Shown here in pieces: positions 44,304-52,808 of a stretch of 64,000 nt of DNA. Source of the stretch: Leifsonia sp. fls2-241-R2A-40a. GTDB taxonomy: Bacteria; Actinomycetota; Actinomycetes; Actinomycetales; Microbacteriaceae. The DNA lies in contig NZ_JARVRS010000001.1 in the NCBI RefSeq assembly GCF_030209575.1, positions 744,001-808,000 on the forward strand, given 5' to 3'. Numbering within the stretch: the stretch's first letter is position 1; each line of letters begins with the position of its first letter. Under the pieces are notes generated by a model. It was given only the letters and a program-made list of their open reading frames with translations, ran no database searches and was not told the DNA's origin. Both the position numbers and the translations under genes were made by a program.

Positions 44304-45980
44304 CTAGGCGAACAGCTCCGCCGGAACGTGGACGAGGTTCACTCCGCCCGCGCCCTGCGCCTCGGCCAGGATCGCGGCCAGGTCGCTCCGCTCGCGGACG
44401 CGCCACCCGCGGCCGCCGAACGCGTCGGCGAGCGCGGCCCAGTCCGGCTGGGCCAGCCGCACGCCGATCGGTGCAATGCCGCGGTCCGCTTCGTTCTGCT
44501 GGATCTCGGCGTAACCGCCGTTCTCGTAGCAGATGACGGTCAGGTCGAGCCGCTGCTCCACCGCGGTCGCGAGCTCCTGGATCGCGAACATGAGCGCGCC
44601 GTCGCCGGCCACGCACACGACCGGCCGCCGGTCGGCGCCGCGCTGCGACTCGGCGACCGCGGCGCCGATCGCCGCGGGCAGCCCGTAGCCGAGGGTCGCG
44701 TAGGCCGGCGTGTACAAAAAGGCGTGGGGCTCGTCCTGGCGCACCGCGCTCGCCATCCCCAGGTAGGTGATCTGACTGGAGTCGCCCGCCACCACCGCGG
44801 CGGCCGGCAGCTCGGCCGCGATCAGGCGGGCGGCCCGATCCGTGACCTCGTCGAACGCGCGCGCCTGCTCGACGCAGTCTGCGCGGACGGCATCCAGGTC
44901 GAGCCACGCCCCGCGCGTACCGGCGCCGACAGCATCCAGCAGCTGCGGCACCACCGCCTCGGAATGGCCGACGAGCACGACGTCGGACGCCACGTTCTTC
45001 TGGCCCTGACCGGCGAGGATGTCGACCCGGATGACGCTTCCCTGCGGCGCGATCACCCCGCCCCACAGCTCGGCCTCGCCGACCTTCGCCCCGACGATGA
45101 GCACCGCGTCGGCGCCGTTCACGACGTCCCGCGCCGCGCCCAGACGCAACTCGGCTCCGACCACCAGCGGGTGCGACTCGGCGACGACGCCTTTGCCGTT
45201 GAGCGTGCTGACGACAGGCGCCCCCAACCGCTCCGCGAGGGCGGTGACGGCCGCGCCCGCGCGGGTGGACCCGCCGCCCACGACGATGGCGGGCCGGGAT
45301 GCTCCCGCCAGCAGGGCCGCCGCGCGCGCCACCAGGTGGCCGTCGGCGCTCTGGAGTCCGGGATGCGGACGCGGCTCGCGGTCGGCGCCGGGAACGTCGG
45401 CGGGCCCTTCGAGCACGTCCAGCGGGATCTCGACGTGCACGGGGCGCGGACGCCCGGTCCGGAACATCCGGAACGCGTCGTGCACCGCCTCCACCGCCTC
45501 GGCGGCCGTCGTGACGCGACGGCTCCACTCGACGATCGCTCCGCTCGCGGCCGTGGCGTCCTTCGTCTCGTGCAGCGTGCCGACGTCGGCGAACTCCGCG
45601 CCGAGCGCGACCCCCGGCGACAGGATGATGAGCGGGCGCGACTCGCAGTACGCCGTGCCCGCGGCCGACAGAGCGTTCAGCAGCCCCGGGCCGGAGGTGG
45701 TGATGACCACTCCTGGACGGCCCGTCCGCTGCGCCCACCCGTCGGCGGCGTAGCCGGCGCCCTGCTCGTGCCGTGCGGTGACCGCGTGGATGCCGAGACG
45801 CGGAAGGTGGCGGTAGAACTCGAGGTTGTGCGTGCCGGGGATGCCGAATACGGTGTCCACGCCGTAACCGCGGATCGTCTGCAGCACGGCGAGGCCCGCG
45901 TTGTCGACCGCGACTCCTGCGGCCGCGGCGGCATCCCGCTCCTCCTGGCCGACGACGTCGGCGCTGATCGTCGAGGTCAT
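44304..45980 (-). CDS. ThDP-dependent 2-oxoacid decarboxylase (AruI-like)
   Basis: The 558-residue thiamine diphosphate enzyme has the acetolactate synthase fold: the catalytic glutamate E72 in RHEQGAGYAADGWAQ, FGIPGTHNLEFYRHLP, SGPGLLNALSA, and the ThDP motif GDGALMFAIQELATAVEQRLDLTVICYENGGYAEIQ. The combination GIPGxHxLExYR and RHEQGAGyaADGyA most resembles 5-guanidino-2-oxopentanoate decarboxylase (AruI) of arginine catabolism, rather than acetolactate synthase. It is the last gene of the operon, three bases after the amidohydrolase stop. The substrate is inferred, not shown. Confidence 0.8.
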   Translation of the reverse strand: MTSTISADVVGQEERDAAAAAGVAVDNAGLAVLQTIRGYGVDTVFGIPGTHNLEFYRHLPRLGIHAVTARHEQGAGYAADGWAQRTGRPGVVITTSGPGLLNALSAAGTAYCESRPLIILSPGVALGAEFADVGTLHETKDATAASGAIVEWSRRVTTAAEAVEAVHDAFRMFRTGRPRPVHVEIPLDVLEGPADVPGADREPRPHPGLQSADGHLVARAAALLAGASRPAIVVGGGSTRAGAAVTALAERLGAPVVSTLNGKGVVAESHPLVVGAELRLGAARDVVNGADAVLIVGAKVGEAELWGGVIAPQGSVIRVDILAGQGQKNVASDVVLVGHSEAVVPQLLDAVGAGTRGAWLDLDAVRADCVEQARAFDEVTDRAARLIAAELPAAAVVAGDSSQITYLGMASAVRQDEPHAFLYTPAYATLGYGLPAAIGAAVAESQRGADRRPVVCVAGDGALMFAIQELATAVEQRLDLTVICYENGGYAEIQQNEADRGIAPIGVRLAQPDWAALADAFGGRGWRVRERSDLAAILAEAQGAGGVNLVHVPAELFA

Positions 45981-45983
45981 CGG

Positions 45984-47678
45984 TCACGCCTCCACGAGTG
46001 CGGGCGCTGCGGCGTACCGACGGTCGCCGTCGATCCAGGTCTCCCGCACGGCGATCTCGCCGATCGCCGCCGCCTCGACTTCGTCGGGATCGGCGGACAG
46101 CACGGCGAAGTCGGCGCGCTTGCCGACCTCGAGGCTGCCGAGGTCGTCCTCGCGCCCGAGGGTGCGCGCGGCCTCGATGGTGTGGCCGCGGAGGGCGGTG
46201 AGCCGGTCGATGCGGAGGTCGTCCGGTCCGAGCTGGTGGCCGCGGCGCGTGACGCGCGTGACCGCCACCTGGATCGCCTCCAGCGGGCGCGGCTGGGCCA
46301 CCGGAGCATCCGACGAGAGGGTCACCGGGACCCCGGCACGCACAAACTCACCGAGCGGGTTGAAGCGCTCGCCCGGAGTGCCGATGGCGTCCTCGACGCC
46401 CTCGCCCCAGTTGTAGTAGTGCTGGGGCTGATTGACGGGCCGGATGCCGGCGGCGGCCATCCGCTCGATCTGCTCGGGGGTCGGCAGGCCGCAGTGCTCG
46501 ATGCGGTGACGCGAGTCCGGTCGCGGGTCGTCTCCCTGAGCGGCCTCGATGGCGTCGACCACCATCTCGATCGCGGTCGGCGACTGGGCGTGCGTGGCCG
46601 TCTGGAGCCCTGCCGAGTGCGCGCGGGCGATGAGCGCCCGGTACTCCGCGGGCTCGTGGTAGAGCTGGCCGGTGCGGCAGGGGTCGCCGACGTAGCCGTC
46701 GGGGAAGTATGCCGTCCAGCCGCCGAGGGTGCCGTCCGCGTACAGCTTGATGCCCGCGACGCTCAGCTGCGAGTTGCCGAACTGGCCGTGCAGGCCGATG
46801 TCGAGCGCCTCATCCAGCAGGTGCGAGAGCAGGTACATCGTCGCGCGCAGGTGCAGTCCTTTGCGCTCGGCGAGCCGCAGGTAAGTGTCGAACTCGCGGC
46901 GGGAGACCTGCGCATCGCCGATCGTCGTCACGCCGCCCTCGAGGAACACGCGCTGCGCCGCCTCCAGCTGGCGCACGTGCTCCTCCGGCGCGTCCCCGAG
47001 GTGGAAGTTCGGGCCGTGGTGTCCGATCTTCACGCCGTGCACGCCGGTCAGGATGTTGCACGCCGCATCCGACAGCTCCCCCGTGAGCTCGCCGTCGGCG
47101 TCGCGGAAGAACTCGCCGCCGACCGGGTTCGGGGTGTCCCGCGTGATGCCGAACTTCTTGAAGGTGAAGCTGTTGACGACGCCGCCATGACCGGAGGCGT
47201 TCATCAGGTACACCTCGCGGTCGGTGGCGACGGCATCCAGCTCGAACCGAGTCGGGTGCCGCTGCTCGGCCAAGTTGCGCTGCTCGTACCCGTAGCCGCG
47301 GACCGGCAGGTCGTCCGGCGTCCGCCCGGCTGCGTCGCTCAGCAGCGCGACGATCTCGGGGATGCTTCCCGCCTTCTCGGGACCGCAGTCGACCCAGCTC
47401 ATCATCTGGCCGAGCATGAGCGGATGCGCGTGCGCGTCGACGAACCCGGGCACGACGACCGCGTCGCCCAGATCGTGGACGCGCGGCGCCTGCGCGGTGT
47501 AGCGGGCCGCGGCGTCACGGCACTCGTCGAAGGTCCCGGTGGCGGCGATCAGGCCGTTCACGACGAGCATCGCGGTGACGACCGAGTCGGCGTCGTCGAG
47601 CGTGCGGATGCGGCGGGCCAGCACGATTTGGGCGCCCTGCTCGTCGAGTGGGCGGTCGGGGAGGGAGAGCTTGCGCAT
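45984..47678 (-). CDS. YtcJ-type amidohydrolase of the amino-acid operon
   Basis: The 564-residue protein is a second YtcJ-subgroup amidohydrolase with VVVPGFVDAHAHPLMLG (HxH), RGYGYEQRNLA, GIKLYADGTLGGWTAYF, TATHAQSPTAIEMVVDAIEAA, RHRIEHCGLP and TLSSDAPVAQPRPLEA, where the metal-site histidines and aspartate lie. The ATG at 47678 begins MRKLSLPDRPLD, as the longer frame is not conserved. It lies between the D-2-hydroxyacid dehydrogenase and the ThDP enzyme genes, and both junctions are a few bases long. It probably hydrolyses an N-acyl or cyclic amide of an amino acid-like compound. Confidence 0.87.
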   Translation of the reverse strand: MRKLSLPDRPLDEQGAQIVLARRIRTLDDADSVVTAMLVVNGLIAATGTFDECRDAAARYTAQAPRVHDLGDAVVVPGFVDAHAHPLMLGQMMSWVDCGPEKAGSIPEIVALLSDAAGRTPDDLPVRGYGYEQRNLAEQRHPTRFELDAVATDREVYLMNASGHGGVVNSFTFKKFGITRDTPNPVGGEFFRDADGELTGELSDAACNILTGVHGVKIGHHGPNFHLGDAPEEHVRQLEAAQRVFLEGGVTTIGDAQVSRREFDTYLRLAERKGLHLRATMYLLSHLLDEALDIGLHGQFGNSQLSVAGIKLYADGTLGGWTAYFPDGYVGDPCRTGQLYHEPAEYRALIARAHSAGLQTATHAQSPTAIEMVVDAIEAAQGDDPRPDSRHRIEHCGLPTPEQIERMAAAGIRPVNQPQHYYNWGEGVEDAIGTPGERFNPLGEFVRAGVPVTLSSDAPVAQPRPLEAIQVAVTRVTRRGHQLGPDDLRIDRLTALRGHTIEAARTLGREDDLGSLEVGKRADFAVLSADPDEVEAAAIGEIAVRETWIDGDRRYAAAPALVEA

Positions 47679-47692
47679 GAGGGTCCTTCGCG

Positions 47693-48685
47693 TCAGAGGG
47701 CGGCGGCGGCCACGGGACGGTTGACGGGGGTGATCGGGGCGCCGTCCGCGAACAGCGCGACGACGTTCTGCGCCTGGCTGGTGGCGTAGGCCCTCCCCGT
47801 CCGGGAAGAGAGGTAGGCGATGTGCGGGGTCAGCACGACGCGGGGGTGGGTGCGGAACGGGTGGTCGGCGGGCGCCGGCTCGGTGGCGAGCACGTCGAGG
47901 CCCGCGCCCGAGAGATGACCGGAGTCGAGCGACGCGAGCACGGCCTCCTCGTCGAGGAGTCCGCCGCGGCTGACGTTGACCAGCACGGCCCCCGCGGGGA
48001 GCGCGGCGAGGAAGGCGGCGTCGACGAATCCTGCCGTCTCGTCGGTGAGTGGAACGTGCAGCGACAGCACGTCCGACGACGCGAGCAGCTCGTCCAGCTC
48101 CACCCGGCGGATGCCGGCTGCGGCGAGACCCGCCCGCGTCGCTTCGTCGTCGGGCAGCATCGGGTCGGTGCCCAGGACCTCCGCGAACAGCGGGGAGGCG
48201 AACTCGGCGAACCGGCGTCCGATCCGGCCGAGGCCCAGGACGCCGACGGTGCTCTCCGTCGTCGCCTTCGGCGCCGCGTCCAGTCCCCAACCGCCTTCCC
48301 GCGTCGTACGCGCGGCTCGGTCGACCGAGCGGGTGGCCAGGGCGAGCGCCAGAGCGTGCGCCGCGACCTCGTCCGTGGCGGCGCCGACGATGTTGGCGAC
48401 CCAGACACCGGCCTCGGTCGCAGACTCCACGTCGACGTTGTCGTAGCCCATCGACAGCAGCGAGATGATGCGCAGCCGCGGCAGCCGGGCGATGACGTCG
48501 GCGGTGATGCGGGCGTAGCCGACCATCAGCGCCTCCGCCTCCTGAGCCGCCGCGACGATCTCGTCGGCATCGCGGGTCTCGAGGCGGAGTACGCGCAAGC
48601 CGGCGGCTTCCAGGAGCGCGATGCCGGGGGCCGGGTCGATGTCGTCGGTGTCGGTGTAGACGACCAGCGGGCGCTCAGTGGACAT
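47693..48685 (-). CDS. D-2-hydroxyacid dehydrogenase
   Basis: The 330-residue NAD-dependent dehydrogenase has the Rossmann motif VGVLGLGRIGRRFAEF and the triad in VNVSRGGLLDEEAV (arginine), DVLATEPAPADHP (glutamate) and LTPHIAYLSS (histidine). The N-terminal IISLLSMGYDNVDVESATEAG is typical. It interconverts a 2-hydroxy acid and a 2-oxo acid. In this operon it could supply or drain the 2-oxo acid used by the ThDP decarboxylase. Its start overlaps the ATPase gene end by 11 bp. Confidence 0.92.
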   Translation of the reverse strand: MSTERPLVVYTDTDDIDPAPGIALLEAAGLRVLRLETRDADEIVAAAQEAEALMVGYARITADVIARLPRLRIISLLSMGYDNVDVESATEAGVWVANIVGAATDEVAAHALALALATRSVDRAARTTREGGWGLDAAPKATTESTVGVLGLGRIGRRFAEFASPLFAEVLGTDPMLPDDEATRAGLAAAGIRRVELDELLASSDVLSLHVPLTDETAGFVDAAFLAALPAGAVLVNVSRGGLLDEEAVLASLDSGHLSGAGLDVLATEPAPADHPFRTHPRVVLTPHIAYLSSRTGRAYATSQAQNVVALFADGAPITPVNRPVAAAAL

Positions 48686-49454
48686 GGCTCAGGAACCTCT
48701 TCGTGCGCTCGTGCTGCGGGTTCTCGAAGAACTCGTCCGGGGCGGCCTGCTCCACGAGGACGCCCGAGTCGAACAGGGAGACCTCGTCGGCGGCACGCCG
48801 TGCGAAGCGCACTTCGTGCGTGACGACGATCATCGTCATGCCGTCCGCTGCCAGCTGCTCCATCACATCCAGCACCTCGCCGACCAGCTCGGGGTCGAGG
48901 GCGGAGGTCGGCTCGTCGAACAGCATCACCTGGGGGTTGAGGACGAGCGCCCGGGCGATCGCGACGCGCTGCTGCTGGCCTCCCGACAGCTCGGACGGGA
49001 AGTGCCCCGCACGCTCGCCCAGACCGACCCGCTCCAGGATGGCGTACGCCCGGTCCCTGGCCTGGGCCTTATCCGCCTTCTGCACATCCGTCAGCGCGAG
49101 GGCGACGTTGTCGAGCGCGTTCATGTGCGGGAAGAGGTTGAACTTCTGGAAGACCATGCCGATCTGGCGGCGCTCGACGGCGAGCTTGCGCTCGTGGTGG
49201 TATTGCGGCCGGTCGATGGGCCCTGTCGCGCCGATCCGGGCGCCGTCGAGCAGCACCTCCCCTTGATCGGCGGACTCCAGAAGTGCCATCAGCCGCAGCA
49301 TGGTCGACTTGCCCGAGCCGCTGGGGCCGAGCACCGCCTTCACCTGTCCGCGGTGGATCTCGAACTCGACACCCTTGAGCACCTCGAGCCCGGCGTAGCG
49401 CTTGTGCAGCCCCTTCACCTGGAGCGCCGGCGTCTGCGTGGCGACCGTGGTCAT
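48675..49454 (-). CDS. Polar amino acid ABC transporter ATP-binding protein
   Basis: The 259-residue ATPase has Walker A GPSGSGKST, signature LSGGQQQRVAIARAL, Walker B VMLFDEPTSALDPELVGEVL and the H-loop VVTHEV. It is of the GlnQ/HisP (PAAT) type and powers import by the neighbouring permease and binding protein. The ATG at 49454 overlaps the permease stop (ATGA). It ends 11 bp inside the dehydrogenase gene, so the transport and catabolic genes form one unit. Confidence 0.95.
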   Translation of the reverse strand: MTTVATQTPALQVKGLHKRYAGLEVLKGVEFEIHRGQVKAVLGPSGSGKSTMLRLMALLESADQGEVLLDGARIGATGPIDRPQYHHERKLAVERRQIGMVFQKFNLFPHMNALDNVALALTDVQKADKAQARDRAYAILERVGLGERAGHFPSELSGGQQQRVAIARALVLNPQVMLFDEPTSALDPELVGEVLDVMEQLAADGMTMIVVTHEVRFARRAADEVSLFDSGVLVEQAAPDEFFENPQHERTKRFLSHVH

Positions 49455-50221
49455 GCGTTCACGCCCTTTCGTGCGCGGCGGACCTTGGTCACCGCGATGA
49501 ACTCCGTGTCCGTCGCCGTCGTGCGCATCAGCTTCTTGGTCCCCCGCGAGGTCCACAGGAAGCGCTTCTCGATCCGGCTCTGGATGAGCGTGATGATCGT
49601 CACGATGACGAGGTAGTAGATGATGGCCACCGCGTAGTACTCGGCGTACCGGAAGGTCACGTTGACTCCGACCTGGGCGGTCGTGAGCAGCTCCTGGAGC
49701 GAGATGACCGACGCCAGTGACGAGTACTTGACCAGGCCGATGAACTCGTTGCCGGTCGGCGGCAGCGCCGTCCGGATGGCCTGCGGGAGGATCACCTTCC
49801 GCATGACCGAGGCGGGCGTCATCCCGAGCGCACGGCCCGCGAGGCCCTGGCCGTCGTCGACGCTGTTCAGCGCCGAGCGGATGATCTCCGCCATGAACGC
49901 CGCCTCCACCAGCCCGAGGCCGACCGATGCCGCGATGAACGGCGAGTACCAGTCGGCCTTGAGAAACGGCAGCAGCTGCGGGAGCGCGTTCCACATGATG
50001 AGCAGGACGAGCAGTGCCGGGATGGCGCGGAAGAACCAGATGTACGCACCCGAGAGGAGGGTGCCCCACCGGCTGGCGGAGGTGCGCCCGAGCGCCAGCA
50101 CGAAGCCGAGCACCGTGGCGATGACGAGGGAGACCACCGCCACCCCGATGGAGAGCAGCGCTCCCCACAGATACTGCGGATTGACCAGCTGTTCCCAGAA
50201 GATCTGAGGATCGAAGCCCAT
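49451..50221 (-). CDS. Polar amino acid ABC transporter permease
   Basis: The 256-residue membrane protein has about five helices and the HisM/GlnP family signature FMAEIIRSALNSVDDGQGLAGRALGMTPASVMRKVILPQAIRTALPPTGNEFIGLVKYSSL, which contains the EAA loop. It is the only permease in the operon, so it probably works as a homodimer. It lies 30 bp after the binding-protein gene and overlaps the ATPase gene by ATGA. Confidence 0.94.
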   Translation of the reverse strand: MGFDPQIFWEQLVNPQYLWGALLSIGVAVVSLVIATVLGFVLALGRTSASRWGTLLSGAYIWFFRAIPALLVLLIMWNALPQLLPFLKADWYSPFIAASVGLGLVEAAFMAEIIRSALNSVDDGQGLAGRALGMTPASVMRKVILPQAIRTALPPTGNEFIGLVKYSSLASVISLQELLTTAQVGVNVTFRYAEYYAVAIIYYLVIVTIITLIQSRIEKRFLWTSRGTKKLMRTTATDTEFIAVTKVRRARKGVNA

Positions 50222-50251
50222 TGCGGGGTCCTCCGTTCTCGGGTCGGACGC

Positions 50252-51097
50252 TCAGTTGTGGACGTCGAGGGCGGCGGCGTCGAGCTTGTACTGCTCCGCG
50301 AGCTTCTTCAGCGTGCCGTCGTCGTAGAGCGCCTTCAGACCCGATGCCACGGATGCGCTGAGCTTGTCGCCCTTGCGGCTGAACACTCCGAACGTCGTCT
50401 CGGACGGGAAGACGCCCTTGGCCACGGCGAGCTTGCCGTCGTTCTGCGAGGCGATGTAGGCGGCGCCGACGTTCGTCTCGACCAGCACGTCCGCCTTGCC
50501 GTTGAGCACGGCCAGCACGGTCTGGGCGGTCTGCGGGTAGTCGCTGTGCGTGATCTCCTTCTTGCCCTGGTCGACGCACTTCTTGGAGAGCTCGGTCACG
50601 TCGGTCGAGTTGGCCGAGGCCGACTGCGTCACGACGCGCAGGCCGCACAGGTCCTCCTGCTTGCCGAGCTTGCGAGCGAGTCCGGGGGCGGCGACGGCGG
50701 TGGGGCCGGCCTGCATGTAGGGCGAGGAGTCCGCGATCGCCTTGCGAGCGTCGCTCTCGTACAGTCCGCTCCAGACGATGTCGCAGCGGCCGGCGTTGAG
50801 GCCCGGCATCAGACCGTCGAAGGAGGTGACGGCGAACTTCGCCTTCACGCCCCAGTGGTCGGCGAGCGCACGGACGCCGTCGGCGTCGAAACCGACGATG
50901 TCGCCGCTGGAGCCGTTCTTGTACGACTCGAGCGGGGCGTACTCGGGGTCGATGCAGGCCGTCAGCGTGCCCGACTGGATCAGACCGGCCGGAGCCTTCG
51001 ATGAGGCGGAACCGCCGCTGGCGGCAGTGCTGGAACACGCGGTGAGGACGAGCGCTGCGGCAGCGACTCCCGCAAATCCGAGGACACGCAGTTTCAT
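50252..51097 (-). CDS. Polar amino acid-binding lipoprotein
   Basis: The 281-residue solute-binding protein has a signal peptide with lipobox LTAC (AALVLTACSST). The mature domain is of the SBP_bac_3 family: GTLTACIDPEYAPLESY, IVGFDADGVRALADHWGV, PYMQAGPTAVAA and KALYDDGTLKKLAEQYKLD. It is the first gene of the operon and catches an amino acid or amino acid-like ligand outside the membrane. The frame extends upstream, but the ATG at 51097 is at the signal peptide. The ligand cannot be read from sequence. Confidence 0.92.
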   Translation of the reverse strand: MKLRVLGFAGVAAAALVLTACSSTAASGGSASSKAPAGLIQSGTLTACIDPEYAPLESYKNGSSGDIVGFDADGVRALADHWGVKAKFAVTSFDGLMPGLNAGRCDIVWSGLYESDARKAIADSSPYMQAGPTAVAAPGLARKLGKQEDLCGLRVVTQSASANSTDVTELSKKCVDQGKKEITHSDYPQTAQTVLAVLNGKADVLVETNVGAAYIASQNDGKLAVAKGVFPSETTFGVFSRKGDKLSASVASGLKALYDDGTLKKLAEQYKLDAAALDVHN

Positions 51098-51160
51098 GGT
51101 TCTTCTCCAATGAAGGGGGCCGGTGAGGGTGTGTCGATGATGCACGAGCCGGTCCCCGGG

Positions 51161-51264
51161 TGTCAACACTGTTTTTCTGTTTTGACCCGTGATTGTTACA
51201 AATACGAATCATTCGGGTGACACCAGTGCAGTTTTTCGCTCGTACGCGTGGTTTACATCGTAAA
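51161..51264. promoter_or_regulatory. Divergent promoter and candidate AsnC operator
   Basis: On the minus strand a consensus -35 TTGACA (complement of 51161-51166) points toward the binding-protein gene, with only a weak -10-like hexamer (CATCAT) 18 bases downstream. Between it and the regulator gene lies TTTACATCGTAAA (51252-51264), a perfect TTTAC/GTAAA palindrome with three central bases. AT-rich palindromes of this kind fit Lrp/AsnC proteins, so it is the candidate operator for the neighbouring regulator. Confidence 0.45.
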
Positions 51265-51302
51265 TCTGCTCTGAATACGTCCCCGTGCGATACGGTGGCC
51301 CG

Positions 51303-52235
51303 GTGGATGAGATCACGGAGGGCGCGGTCGCCCTGCTCCGACGCGACGGGCGAGCCTCCTACAGCGACCTCGCCCGGCGCCTCGGCACGACTCGCGCCAA
51401 CGTGGCCCGCCGCATCTCGCCGATGCTCGAAGACGGGTCGCTCCGGGTGATCGCAGCGGTGCATCCCCGGCTGCTCGGGCTCGACGTGCTCGCCCACCTG
51501 ATGGTGCGCGCGCAGGGCGACGTCTACGCGCTGGCCCGGCGGATCGCACAGATCGATGCAACGGTCTTCATCTCGGAGATCACCGGCCCCATGCAGCTGG
51601 TCATCGAGGTGCACCTGACCACCCTCACCGAGCTGCAGACGGTCGTGCGCCAGGTGCGCGCGATGCCCGGCGTGGACGAGGTCGCGGTCATGCTCTACGA
51701 GCGGATGCTCCGCAGCTTCTTCCTCGGCGCGGAGCCCCGCCTCATCCCCCACTCACTGGACGAGGTGGACCTGCAGATCATGGAGCTCCTGCAGGAGGAC
51801 GGCCGGCTGGGCTACGCGGAGATGAGCGAGAAGGTCGGGCTCTCCATCAGCGGATGCCGCACCCGGCTCACGCGGCTCATCGACTCGGGGGCCATGCAGA
51901 TCGGCGCGGTCGTCCGGCGCGAGCGGGCGGACGCCGAGGGCCTGGCGTTCGGGTTCGGCATCGTGCTGGACGGGGACGACGCCCAGGCTCTGGAGCTCCT
52001 GCTGGCCGAGCCGATGCTCGAGTTCCTGGCGTCCGGCGTCGGCCGGTTCGACCTGGTCGCCACGATCACCTTCCGCGGCCTCGACGAGCTGACCAGCCTG
52101 CTCTCCCGGCTGCGCACCGCGCCCGGCGTGAAGTTCGTCAACGAGTGGATGCACGCCCGTGTCCACGAGGAGCGGTACCAGAACAGCCTCAACCGCATCC
52201 GCTCGGCTCGTGAGGAGACGGCCGCGCCGCGCTGA
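51303..52235 (+). CDS. Lrp/AsnC family regulator with two AsnC modules
   Basis: This protein of about 310 residues contains two copies of the Lrp/AsnC unit. The first has a winged helix DEITEGAVALLRRDGRASYSDLARRLGTTRANVARRI and a ligand domain. The second has LDEVDLQIMELLQEDGRLGYAEMSEKVGLSISGCRTRLTRLIDSG and another ligand domain ending GVKFVNEWMHARVHEE. It is divergent from the amino acid importer and catabolic operon and probably controls it in response to the imported compound. The GTG at 51303 is chosen, and an in-frame GTG at 51285 is possible. Confidence 0.88.
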   Translation: MDEITEGAVALLRRDGRASYSDLARRLGTTRANVARRISPMLEDGSLRVIAAVHPRLLGLDVLAHLMVRAQGDVYALARRIAQIDATVFISEITGPMQLVIEVHLTTLTELQTVVRQVRAMPGVDEVAVMLYERMLRSFFLGAEPRLIPHSLDEVDLQIMELLQEDGRLGYAEMSEKVGLSISGCRTRLTRLIDSGAMQIGAVVRRERADAEGLAFGFGIVLDGDDAQALELLLAEPMLEFLASGVGRFDLVATITFRGLDELTSLLSRLRTAPGVKFVNEWMHARVHEERYQNSLNRIRSAREETAAPR

Positions 52236-52236
52236 G

Positions 52237-52650
52237 TCAGCGGCCGACGGCCGCCCTCAGGATCGCGGCGACGCGCTCCTTCTCTGCGGCGTCCAGCTTC
52301 GTCACGGCGAAGCCGACCGGCCACAGGTTGCCGTCGTCGAGCGTCGCCGCCTGCTGGAACTCGAGGGTCGCGTAGCGGATCTTGAATTTCGAGCCCGGCT
52401 TGAACGCGACGACCGTCTTGCCGTCGGCGTCCGCGTAGGCGGGCATCCCGTACCAGGTCTTCGCGGCCAGCGACGTGTTCTCGGCGACGAGCCGGTGGAA
52501 GGCCTCGGCGAGCTCCTTGTCGGTGCCGGTCAGTGCGGCGATCGCGGCCTCGCAGGCGGCCGCCGCATCCGCGCCCTCCTGCTGCGCCTTCTTCTCGGCG
52601 ATGGCCGCCTTCATCGCGGCCTTCTCCTCTTTGCTGAACGTGGTGGTCAT
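52237..52650 (-). CDS. DUF1801 (YdhG-like) domain protein
   Basis: The 137-residue protein fits the DUF1801 family with NTSLAAKTWYGMPAYADADGKTVVAFKPGSKFKIRYATLEF and NLWPVGFAVTKLDAAEKERVAAILRAAV. A lysine- and alanine-rich helix forms the N-terminus. The function is unknown for the family. It is convergent with the AsnC gene, separated by one base. Confidence 0.85.
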   Translation of the reverse strand: MTTTFSKEEKAAMKAAIAEKKAQQEGADAAAACEAAIAALTGTDKELAEAFHRLVAENTSLAAKTWYGMPAYADADGKTVVAFKPGSKFKIRYATLEFQQAATLDDGNLWPVGFAVTKLDAAEKERVAAILRAAVGR

Positions 52651-52808
52651 GGCGTCCTCTTCCTCCGATGTGGTGCGACCAATCTAGGTCGGCGTCGACG
52701 ACGTGCGCTTCTCCATTCCTGCTCGGTCACAGGCCGCCGACACTCGAACCGGCCGTTCATCCATCCCGCGTACACTCCGGACATCGACACCGGCGACCAG
52801 GAGGAACG

